Assembly: GCA_021825785.1 (NCBI GenBank) | Contig: JAKAGP010000081.1 | Coordinates: 1 to 7,395, forward strand | Length of the DNA: 7,395 nt | Reading direction: 5' to 3' | From: Nitrospirota bacterium | Lineage (GTDB): Bacteria > Nitrospirota > Thermodesulfovibrionia > Thermodesulfovibrionales > JdFR-88 | Part shown: one piece after another, positions 1 to 5,413 of the stretch | Numbering within the stretch: the first letter of the stretch is position 1 | How the letters are laid out: each line of letters starts with the position of its first letter | Program-made: the position numbers and the translations under genes | Notes under the pieces: generated by a model | What the model saw: only the letters and a program-made list of their open reading frames with translations | The model's database searches: none | What the model was told of the DNA's origin: nothing

Positions 1-606
1 GATGCTGGAGATGCCGCCCGAGGCGATCACCGGCAGGCCCGCGTTTTCAGCCATCTTTTGCGTGGCCGCGAAATTGGGCCCCGTGAGCATGCCGTCCCTT
101 GAGATATCGGTATAGATGATGCCCGACGCGCCCGCCTCCTTCATCCTTTTGGCAAGCCCGAGCGCATCCTCGCCTGTTGTCTCCACCCAGCCTTTAACGG
201 CCACCTTGCCGTCTCTTGCGTCAATGCCCGCGATTATCCTTCCCGGATGTCTTTCGCAGGCCCGTCTCAGGAAATTTGGGTCCTTCACGGCCACAGTGCC
301 AAGGATGACCCTCTCTATGCCGAGCGACACCAGCAGGTCTATCGTCTCCATGGTCCTTATGCCGCCGCCCACCTCGATGGCGGCACCGGCTGCCTGCCTG
401 ATCGCCTTTATGCTTTCGAGGTTCCCCTGGGAGCCGGAGAAGGCCCCGTCCAGGTCCACTATGTGCAGCAGCTCCGCCCCCGCCGACACCCATCTCCTGG
501 CTGTTTCCGCCGGGTTGTCGGAGTACACAGTGGCGTCTTCGGCCCTGCCCTGCAGGAGCCTCACGCATTTGCCCCCGCGCAGGTCTATGGCAGGAATTAT
601 AAGCAT
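1..606 (-). CDS. hisA: HisA, phosphoribosylformimino-AICAR ribotide isomerase (3' end outside window)
   Basis: The minus strand from the ATG at 606 reads through 202 codons to the window edge without a stop. HisA normally has about 240 residues, so roughly 40 are missing. It catalyses the Amadori isomerisation of ProFAR to PRFAR in cytoplasmic histidine biosynthesis. The (beta/alpha)8-barrel hallmarks are in order: MLIIPAIDLRGG at the N-terminus with presumed catalytic Asp8, HIVDLDGA near 48-55, EVGGGIR near 78-84, GIDARDG with the second presumed catalytic Asp129, YTDISRDGML near 165-174, and ASGGIS near 195-200. The start is firm because PAIDLRGG must lie at the extreme N-terminus. I see no convincing Shine-Dalgarno; the ATG follows AAACGG and an AT-rich -10-like stretch. 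It is divergent from the DUF3108 gene and functionally unrelated to the LPS genes beside it. Other his genes probably lie beyond the left edge, but none are visible. Confidence 0.96.
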   Translation of the reverse strand, partial: MLIIPAIDLRGGKCVRLLQGRAEDATVYSDNPAETARRWVSAGAELLHIVDLDGAFSGSQGNLESIKAIRQAAGAAIEVGGGIRTMETIDLLVSLGIERVILGTVAVKDPNFLRRACERHPGRIIAGIDARDGKVAVKGWVETTGEDALGLAKRMKEAGASGIIYTDISRDGMLTGPNFAATQKMAENAGLPVIASGGISSI

Positions 607-629
607 CCGTTTAGTATAATATAATATCG
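607..629. promoter_or_regulatory. 23-bp divergent start region with opposed -10-like boxes
   Basis: This is the entire gap between the hisA ATG (minus, 606) and the DUF3108 ATG (plus, 630). On the plus strand two overlapping perfect TATAAT hexamers lie at 615-620 and 620-625, only 9 and 4 nt before the ATG. On the minus strand TATACT (618-613) lies 6 nt before the hisA ATG, with TATTAT alternatives slightly upstream. No good TTGACA-like -35 sits 16-19 bp upstream of any of these, and any -35 would fall inside the opposite gene. No Shine-Dalgarno is evident for either gene. If these boxes are used, both mRNAs would be leaderless or nearly so. AT-richness alone could produce such hexamers, so this is an inference. 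Confidence 0.4.
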
Positions 630-1085
630 ATGAAATATGTTTTCACCTTTTGTTTTCTTTTTCTATTTTTCAGCCTGATGCCGGCCGGATTCCTGTGCCG
701 CTCCGCGTACAGCCTTCCTATTGCGGTGCCTGAAAAGCTGACCTACGAGCTTTCCTGGGAGGGCGTATATGCGGGCACATCCACGCTTTCCATCTCCAGG
801 GACGGCAACGGCGGCTACAGGATAGTCTCCACCGCGAAGTCGGCCGATTATATCTCCGTCTTTTACAAGGTGAGGGACATGATCGAGAGCATTACAAAAC
901 CGAACACGTTTGCCTCCGCTTCCTACAGGATCGAGTCCCATGAGGGCAGTCACGTAAAGGACCTGGGGGTGATTTTCCCGGGCCTTGACGGCAGGAAGGT
1001 GACGGCCTACATCGATTATCTGGGCAGACCCGGCAAACAGGAAAAGGATTTCAAAACCCCGGCGGGCGTGATGGACCCCCTTTAA
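630..1085 (+). CDS. DUF3108 domain protein, N-terminal 151 residues, ended by an in-frame TAA
   Basis: This codes for a probable secreted protein of the DUF3108 family, whose molecular function is unknown to me. Residues 1-28 look like a Sec signal peptide: Lys2, a very hydrophobic Phe/Leu core, and a plausible cleavage after SAYS. The Cys at 23 is not in a good lipobox. The mature part starts with LTYELSWEGVYAGTSTLSI (about 37-55), the usual opening of the family, followed by IVSTAKSADYISVFYKVRDMIES and the sheet-rich middle. Translation stops after GVMDPL, exactly where relatives continue DPLSxxYYxRT. The sequence after the stop, in the same frame, supplies that continuation. I therefore read this as the 5' part of a gene of about 252 codons (630-1388) with a nonsense codon at position 152, not as a complete short gene. 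The next Met (residue 17) would destroy the signal peptide, so the ATG at 630 is preferred. Confidence 0.8.
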   Translation: MKYVFTFCFLFLFFSLMPAGFLCRSAYSLPIAVPEKLTYELSWEGVYAGTSTLSISRDGNGGYRIVSTAKSADYISVFYKVRDMIESITKPNTFASASYRIESHEGSHVKDLGVIFPGLDGRKVTAYIDYLGRPGKQEKDFKTPAGVMDPL

Positions 1086-1115
1086 AGCTTCTTTTATGTA
1101 AGGACCCTGCCGCTT

Positions 1116-1388
1116 GTGGTCGGCAGGCCGGTCCATGTGACCATCTTTGACGATGAGAAGGTCTGGAACGTGGAGGTCCAGGTCCTGCGGAAGGAGCGCG
1201 TCCAGACCTGGGCCGGGACTTTCAACACGATAGTGATAAGGCCGGTCATGAAGTCCAGCGGGATATTCCGCAGACACGGCGATATATACATCTGGCTTAC
1301 GGACGACGCCAGGCGCATGCCCGTCATGCTCGAAAGCAAGGTCAAGATAGGCTCAATTAAGGCGGTACTGCAAAAGGTAAGCTACTGA
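1116..1388 (+). pseudogene. DUF3108 domain protein, C-terminal remainder downstream of the TAA
   Basis: From 1086 the frame of the upstream piece continues without further stops to TGA at 1386-1388, giving SFFYVRTLPL, then VGRPVHVTIFDDEKVWNVEV, a KERVQTWAGTFNTIVIRP segment, GIFRRHGDIYIWLTDD, and RRMPVMLESKVKIGSIKAVL. This is the conserved C-terminal half of DUF3108 proteins and contains no start of its own family. The coordinates given begin at a GTG (1116) that could in principle reinitiate: AAGGA at 1100-1104 lies 11 nt upstream. A product from there would lack a signal peptide and half the fold, so independent function is unlikely. Conservation is high, implying the nonsense change is recent, an assembly or sequencing error, or tolerated through readthrough. 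The downstream GT2 gene begins directly after this stop, so ribosome traffic here may matter for its translation. Confidence 0.75.
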
Positions 1389-2183
1389 TTGAAGCTATCC
1401 CTTATCATCGTCACCTACAATAAACCCGTATACCTGGAAAAAGTCCTGGAAGCGGTGAGGATCCAAACGGAGCGGCCGGACGAGGTGCTGATAGCGGATG
1501 ACGGCTCCGGCCCCGAAACCGGCGCTCTCATTGACGAGTGGCGCAGGTCCCTGCCCTGCCCGCTGCTGCATGTATGGCACGAGGACAAAGGTTTTAGGGC
1601 CGCGAAGATAAGGAATGAGGCCATCAAGAAATCCAGCGGGGACTACATCGTCATCCTGGATGGCGACTGTGTGCCTGAAAGGCATTTTGTTTCGGACCAT
1701 GCGTCTCTTGCCCGGAAAAAATTTTTTTTCCAGGGGAAAAGGCTGCTTCTGGGCAAAAGGATATCCGGCTCTTTTGATCCTTCCATGGCGGCAAGGAAGA
1801 GTTATCTCTTCAGGCTTTTTCTGGATGGGGAGATAAAGAATTCGCACCATCTTTTGAGGATGTCATTTCTTCCGGCCTTCAGGGACGGCAGGCTGAAGGG
1901 CACCAGGAGCTGCAACATGGGTTTTTTCAGGGACGATCTTATCGCCGTGAACGGCTTCAATGAGGATTTTACCGGCTGGGGGAGGGAAGACTCCGAGCTT
2001 GTGGCCAGGCTTTACAGGTATGGACTGAAAAGGGAAACCCATCCATTCATGGCCCTGTGCTTCCACCTCTGGCATGAGGAAAACGACAAGTCCAGGCTCG
2101 AAATAAATGAAAAAATCCTGAGCGGCGTTCTGGCCGGCCGGCAATACAGATGCAAAAACGGCATCACAAGGCAGGAAATCTGA
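1389..2183 (+). CDS. Family 2 glycosyltransferase with GT7-like C-terminal region
   Basis: This 264-residue cytoplasmic or membrane-peripheral enzyme is expected to transfer a sugar from a nucleotide-sugar donor, probably to LPS core or another surface glycan; donor and acceptor are unknown. The GT-A fold is clear: LSLIIVTYNKPVYLEKVL at 3-20, IADDGSG at 35-41, FRAAKIRNEAIKKSSGDYIV at 69-88, and the metal-binding DGD at 91-93. The C-terminal half has a Glyco_transf_7C-like segment: SCNMGFFRDDLIAVNGFNED (174-193), GWGREDSELVARL (196-208, probable catalytic acidic residues) and HLWH (226-229). The start is TTG at 1389, immediately after the TGA of the DUF3108 frame and in the same frame. No upstream start is possible, and the conserved first strand begins at residue 3. 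AAAAGG at 1372-1377, 11 nt upstream, may serve as ribosome-binding site. An A6T8 homopolymer run at 1716-1729 lies within it. Confidence 0.92.
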   Translation: MKLSLIIVTYNKPVYLEKVLEAVRIQTERPDEVLIADDGSGPETGALIDEWRRSLPCPLLHVWHEDKGFRAAKIRNEAIKKSSGDYIVILDGDCVPERHFVSDHASLARKKFFFQGKRLLLGKRISGSFDPSMAARKSYLFRLFLDGEIKNSHHLLRMSFLPAFRDGRLKGTRSCNMGFFRDDLIAVNGFNEDFTGWGREDSELVARLYRYGLKRETHPFMALCFHLWHEENDKSRLEINEKILSGVLAGRQYRCKNGITRQEI

Positions 2184-2203
2184 TGGGGCAGGAAATCTGA
2201 GGG
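2170..2203 (+). repeat. 17-bp tandem duplication at the GT2/GT2 junction, carrying the RBS
   Basis: Two adjacent 17-bp units, GGCAGGAAATCTGATGG (2170-2186) and GGCAGGAAATCTGAGGG (2187-2203), differ at one base. Unit 1 encodes the end of the first GT2 and its TGA (2181-2183). Unit 2 supplies the AGGA (2190-2193) that sits 10 nt before the ATG of the next gene (2204). Unit 1 also creates TGATG at 2181-2185: an ATG overlapping the stop, which opens a five-codon frame (MGQEI) closed by the TGA at 2198-2200. That mini-frame is in phase with the downstream gene. This looks like a local slippage duplication that doubled the ribosome-binding region; any regulatory effect is inferred. Confidence 0.8.
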
Positions 2204-2980
2204 ATGCGCAATTGGGGGGGAATACGGGCCTCGGCGTGCATCATAGCCTATAACGAGGAGCGCCGCATAAAAAGATGCCTCGGCTCCCTTACGGGTTTTG
2301 AAGAGACAGTCGTTGTCATAGACTCGAAGACCGATGACGGGACCGAGTCGATTGCCCGCGGCTTCGGCTGCCGGGTATACAGGGAGGACTGGAAGGGGTT
2401 CGGCCCTCAAAAGCAGAGCGCCGTGGACAAATGCTCAAACGACTGGGTGCTCATAGTCGATGCCGATGAAGTCCTGCCGGAGGACACGGCGGTGGAAATC
2501 TCAAAGATTCTCGAACATCCGGTTGCGGACGCATACGCTTTTCCCAGGAAGAACTTCTTTCACGGGAAATGGCTCCGGCGCGGTGACTGGTGGCCGGACT
2601 GGCAGACGCGCCTCGTAAACAGAAAAAAGGGCGGTTTCACCGCGGTAATCCACGAAAAGTGGCGGACGCGGGGTGTTGAGGGTAAAATCGGCGCGCCCAT
2701 AGAGCATTTCTGTTTCGAGGGATACGCCGATATGATCGAGACGATGGACAGGTATTCCTCGATTATAGCGGACGACATGTTTGCCAGGGGAATACGCGCG
2801 AATGCGATGACTCCCGCCTTTCACGGCATCTGGATGTTCGTGAGGATTTACGCGCTGAAGCTCGGTTTTATGGACGGGTTTGACGGCCTGGTGTATTCGC
2901 TTTTGAAGGCCGGCGGGTCTTTCTTCAAATACGCGAAACTCCTGGAGTTGCAGAGAAACCGGAAAGCCGGGGCGGGATGA
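2204..2980 (+). CDS. Family 2 glycosyltransferase, WaaE/KdtX-like LPS core glycosyltransferase
   Basis: The 258-residue protein resembles the LPS inner-core beta-1,4-glucosyltransferase group (WaaE/KdtX/LgtF type), which adds hexose to a heptose of the core at the cytoplasmic face of the inner membrane. Visible family features: ASACIIAYNEERRIKRCLGSL at 9-29, TVVVIDSKTDDGT at 35-47, WKGFGPQKQSAVDKCSNDWVLIVDADE at 63-89 with the metal-binding DADE at 86-89, then PRKNFFHGKWLRRGDWWPDWQTRLVNR at 114-140 and VIHEKW at 148-153. The C-terminus (about 203-250) is aromatic and amphipathic, as usual for this group, suggesting membrane association. The familiar VDSGSTDGT motif appears here as IDSKTDDGT. 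The ATG at 2204 follows a duplicated AGGA and lies 20 nt after the previous stop, consistent with one operon. It ends at 2980, directly abutting the stop of the convergent GT9 gene. The exact sugar transferred cannot be told from sequence. Confidence 0.93.
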   Translation: MRNWGGIRASACIIAYNEERRIKRCLGSLTGFEETVVVIDSKTDDGTESIARGFGCRVYREDWKGFGPQKQSAVDKCSNDWVLIVDADEVLPEDTAVEISKILEHPVADAYAFPRKNFFHGKWLRRGDWWPDWQTRLVNRKKGGFTAVIHEKWRTRGVEGKIGAPIEHFCFEGYADMIETMDRYSSIIADDMFARGIRANAMTPAFHGIWMFVRIYALKLGFMDGFDGLVYSLLKAGGSFFKYAKLLELQRNRKAGAG

Positions 2981-3007
2981 TCAGAGGCCCCGCGCGGTCT
3001 CCGGCTT
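2964..3007. terminator. Possible hairpin spanning the convergent stop codons
   Basis: The two converging operons share no spacer: TGA of the plus gene (2978-2980) and TGA of the minus gene (2983-2981) form TGATCA. Around it AAGCCGG (2964-2970) pairs with CCGGCTT (3001-3007), and 2971-2972 can add a G-T wobble and a G-C pair. An alternative inner pairing is CGGGGC (2968-2973) with GCCCCG (2987-2992). There is no T-run after the hairpin on either strand, so a classical Rho-independent terminator is not supported. Any terminator function for both directions is a guess, and the bases are also constrained by coding on both strands. Confidence 0.25.
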
Positions 3008-4141
3008 CAGATTCTCAAGCACGGCCTGCGCCGCCTGTTCGACAGTGATATTTTCGATGCAGGGGAAAATCCCTCTGTTTTTGTGGACGCAGTTCCCATG
3101 GCAGTTGAAACACGCCGTGTCGCCCTGGTGAATCACGATCTGGTCCACCCCCAGATGTTCAGGATACGAGACATACCGGGCAAAGGAATTTCCGGAGGCT
3201 ATCACGAATGTCTTTGTACCCGTTGCAACCCCCAGATGCGCCGGGCCGCTTTCGTTGCTTATTAAAAAACGGGCCCCGGAGATCTCACGGGCGGAGGCTG
3301 GCAAGTCCAGCTTACCCGTCTTGTCGGCGAAGGGGATTTTGGGGGCCGCCTTTACGATTGCATCCGCAATCCGCGAATCGTTTTTCCCGCCGATGATGAC
3401 GGGGGCCAGTTTCAGTTGCCTGTATAGGATGCCGCAGAGAGAGGCGAAGCGGGCTTCGGGCCATCTCCTTACCGCGTCTTTCGCTCCCGGCGCGATGACG
3501 AAATAGCCGGTTTTGTCCGGCCTTCCGTGCCAGTCCATGCGGGGTTTCCCGGGCCTGACCGTCCTGCCCGCAACAAGGCCCGCCAGCGCCGCGTTTTTTT
3601 CCGTCTCGTGCATGTCCCGGGCGGGACGCGCGGCCAGATCCGTATAAAAACGGCTGCCAAGAACCTTCTCGCATGCCTGCCCATGGCCCGGCTGAAAACC
3701 GTATGTCCGCCCGGCGGCGCTGGCATGGGCCATGATGTCGCCATAGAGCAGCTCCCTGTTTATGCATGAATTTATGAATACGTCATAGCCTTCCCTCCTG
3801 ATGGCGGCAAGAAATCTCAGCCGGTAGGTTAAATCCTTTTTGAAGCGCCTCGTGTCGCAGCCTGTAATCTTGTCCAGGTACGGACATCCTTCAAACAGGG
3901 GGGCGATCCAATCCTCGGTTATAAAGGTGATTTCGTAGTCCTTCGTATCGAACAAATCCCTGTAACCCCGCAGGGCGTCAACAAAGAGCACGACGTCCCC
4001 AAGACCGTCAAGTCTCAGAAGGCATACTTTTTCCCTGCCCCCGGCTTTATTCCCCTTTCCACGATTTGCAAAAAACCTCAGCAGGAGACTGTCCAGGGCA
4101 GCCTGGAACGTATTACGGGAAATGAGGCGCAGATAGTTCAT
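2981..4141 (-). CDS. Glycosyltransferase family 9 protein (ADP-heptose:LPS heptosyltransferase-like)
   Basis: This 386-residue GT-B enzyme is of the WaaC/WaaF/WaaQ type, expected to transfer heptose or a related sugar from ADP-heptose to LPS core at the cytoplasmic side of the inner membrane. The N-terminal Rossmann entry VCLLRLDGLGDVVLFVDALR lies at 39-58 and the strand YDVFINS at 119-125. The C-terminal domain has FVIAPGAKDAVRRWP at 214-228 and LISNESGPAHLGVATGTKT at 293-311, the nucleotide-sugar site of the family. Near the C-terminus Cys344, Cys347, Cys351 and Cys361 form a cluster of the kind seen in a subset of GT9 proteins, possibly structural. A basic amphipathic N-terminus (1-38) precedes the domain and may contact the membrane. 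The ATG at 4141 overlaps the TGA of the upstream ligase gene as ATGA, pointing to translational coupling. Whether it is heptosyltransferase I, II or III cannot be decided here. Confidence 0.93.
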   Translation of the reverse strand: MNYLRLISRNTFQAALDSLLLRFFANRGKGNKAGGREKVCLLRLDGLGDVVLFVDALRGYRDLFDTKDYEITFITEDWIAPLFEGCPYLDKITGCDTRRFKKDLTYRLRFLAAIRREGYDVFINSCINRELLYGDIMAHASAAGRTYGFQPGHGQACEKVLGSRFYTDLAARPARDMHETEKNAALAGLVAGRTVRPGKPRMDWHGRPDKTGYFVIAPGAKDAVRRWPEARFASLCGILYRQLKLAPVIIGGKNDSRIADAIVKAAPKIPFADKTGKLDLPASAREISGARFLISNESGPAHLGVATGTKTFVIASGNSFARYVSYPEHLGVDQIVIHQGDTACFNCHGNCVHKNRGIFPCIENITVEQAAQAVLENLKPETARGL

Positions 4142-5391
4142 TGCCGGCCCTGCAAACGGCTAGCCGATTGGCGGCCGGCAGGCAGGCAGGCGGGAATCGC
4201 AACGATAATCCCAAGAGCAATGGCGTTGTCGAAACCCCATATCAGTGTGTCCGTAAGGCTTCCAAGCAGGAAAATGCCCATATAGCAGAGTTTAAACCAT
4301 GCCTCGGGCTGTCCGCGGCAGCGCCAGGCCTCCGACGTCGCCGTCCACAGAAACCAGAGCAGCGCCAGAAACCCTGGCAGCCCCAGGTCCGCCAGATAGG
4401 CAAGATAGCTGTTATGAGGGTGATCGATAGCCGGATATCCCGGGGTTTGAGGAATGGCGTGAAGCTTCTGCAGGCGGGACATCTCAATCTTGTAGTCTCC
4501 CGTTCCGACGCCCGAGATGGGGTGCTCTTCAGCCATCTTCAGCGCCCCCTGCCAGAACACAAGGCGAAGACCGAGTGAAGTGTCCACATTGCCCGCCTGA
4601 TATGCTTCGAGGTTATTTACGCCCTGACCGATACGGTTTTGAACCACCGGGGATAAAACCAGCCCGGCAATTCCAAGCCCTGCCACCCCAATCGCCCACT
4701 TCCGCCAGCGCCCCGGATAGAGCATCCACAGCGCCGCGGGAAACAGAAGCACAAAAGCCAGTTGCCCCGCCCGCCCGATGGTGATTATCAACTGGAGGAA
4801 AAACAGCGCAGCCAGGAATATGTTCAGGGCGCGCGGCAGCGCAATCCTGTGTTTTATATCATAAGCGAGCCAAAGGAGGGCGTTGGCCAGGGCCATGCTC
4901 AAAAAGATGTGGTCCGCGTAGCCCACCGGCCCTGTGAGAGGATCAAGCGGATGCCAGGGATAGAGATTGAACCACTGGAGTGCGCCTATGCCTGCGTTTA
5001 CGAGCAGGCCGGCCAGAAACAGGCGCACAGTCAGGACAAAACCGGAGCGCTTCCACGGCAGGGCCGCCCCTGCCACGGCGAAGAACACCCAGTTCAGTTT
5101 GGATAATATATTAAGCCCCCGCGAAATGTCGCTTGTCCAGAGCATGCCAAGCAGGTTTATCGCGACTACTGCCATTGCGGGCCAAAACCACGGGCGGCTG
5201 GTTGCTTTGCGCAAATTGCGAAAGTAGCCGCCCGCGAGCCAGCAAACCGCAAAGAGGACCTTGGAGATGGATGCGCCAGAAGTGGATATTGGAGACATGA
5301 ACAGGGGCAGGCCGAAGAAGAGAAATATCCAGGTTTTAAACGGTCCCGCCTCCGCATCCGGCGACACGAGATTGGTGGAGCGCCGCATCAT
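4138..5391 (-). CDS. O-antigen ligase family membrane protein (Wzy_C; WaaL-like)
   Basis: This is a polytopic inner-membrane protein of 417 residues with about ten or more hydrophobic segments (for example 20-40, 71-83, 100-112, 118-135, 189-204, 209-223, 234-250, 336-350, 367-380 and 387-400). Between the later segments is a large periplasmic loop with the Wzy_C signatures: TIGRAGQLAF near 204-213 (Arg207), GLRLVFWQGALKMAEEHPI near 274-292, GVGTGDY at 294-300, and DHPHNSYLAYLADLGLPGF at 323-341, with His326 the likely counterpart of the WaaL catalytic histidine. WaaL joins undecaprenyl-linked O-antigen to lipid A-core in the periplasm; Wzy polymerases share the fold. Its place between msbA and an LPS GT9 favours a ligase. 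I use the ATG at 5391, 22 nt after the msbA stop; an ORF extension further upstream would overlap msbA. The tail after the last membrane segment, CLPAGRQSASRLQGRQ, is encoded partly by a GGCA repeat and looks acquired. Confidence 0.88.
   Translation of the reverse strand: MMRRSTNLVSPDAEAGPFKTWIFLFFGLPLFMSPISTSGASISKVLFAVCWLAGGYFRNLRKATSRPWFWPAMAVVAINLLGMLWTSDISRGLNILSKLNWVFFAVAGAALPWKRSGFVLTVRLFLAGLLVNAGIGALQWFNLYPWHPLDPLTGPVGYADHIFLSMALANALLWLAYDIKHRIALPRALNIFLAALFFLQLIITIGRAGQLAFVLLFPAALWMLYPGRWRKWAIGVAGLGIAGLVLSPVVQNRIGQGVNNLEAYQAGNVDTSLGLRLVFWQGALKMAEEHPISGVGTGDYKIEMSRLQKLHAIPQTPGYPAIDHPHNSYLAYLADLGLPGFLALLWFLWTATSEAWRCRGQPEAWFKLCYMGIFLLGSLTDTLIWGFDNAIALGIIVAIPACLPAGRQSASRLQGRQ
4177..4192 (+). 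repeat. (GGCA)3-GGCG simple repeat in the 3' end of the ligase gene
   Basis: Three perfect GGCA units (4177-4188) followed by GGCG lie 38 bp from the end of the ligase gene. On the coding strand they read as CCTGCC-type repeats encoding ACLPAG within the C-terminal tail. A one-unit gain or loss would shift the last residues out of frame and abolish the ATGA coupling to the GT9 gene. From memory, LPAGRQ-type tails derived from GC-rich palindromic repeats recur in proteins of some environmental bacteria; that link is recall, not something shown here. Confidence 0.55.
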
Positions 5392-5413
5392 CGGGTGATC
5401 ATCAGGGAGAGCC

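Noticed and set aside
221..624. Open frames overlapping hisA on both strands (116-619, 221-568, 247-624)
   Set aside because: hisA is unmistakable on the minus strand across 1-606; the other frames are low-complexity shadows.
663..1277. A 204-codon open frame on the minus strand opposite the DUF3108 gene
   Set aside because: It lies antisense to a recognisable protein family, its translation matches no known domain I can see, and long antisense frames are expected in GC-rich coding DNA.
1083..1388. Genetic-code change or programmed recoding at the TAA
   Set aside because: TAA is not known to me to be reassigned in bacteria, and no hairpin or recoding signal is obvious after it. A nonsense mutation or sequence error is simpler, so I do not claim recoding.
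3097..3111. CxxCH (CFNCH) haem c-like motif in the GT9 protein
   Set aside because: The protein has no signal peptide and is a cytoplasmic glycosyltransferase, so haem c attachment is implausible; it is part of a four-Cys cluster.
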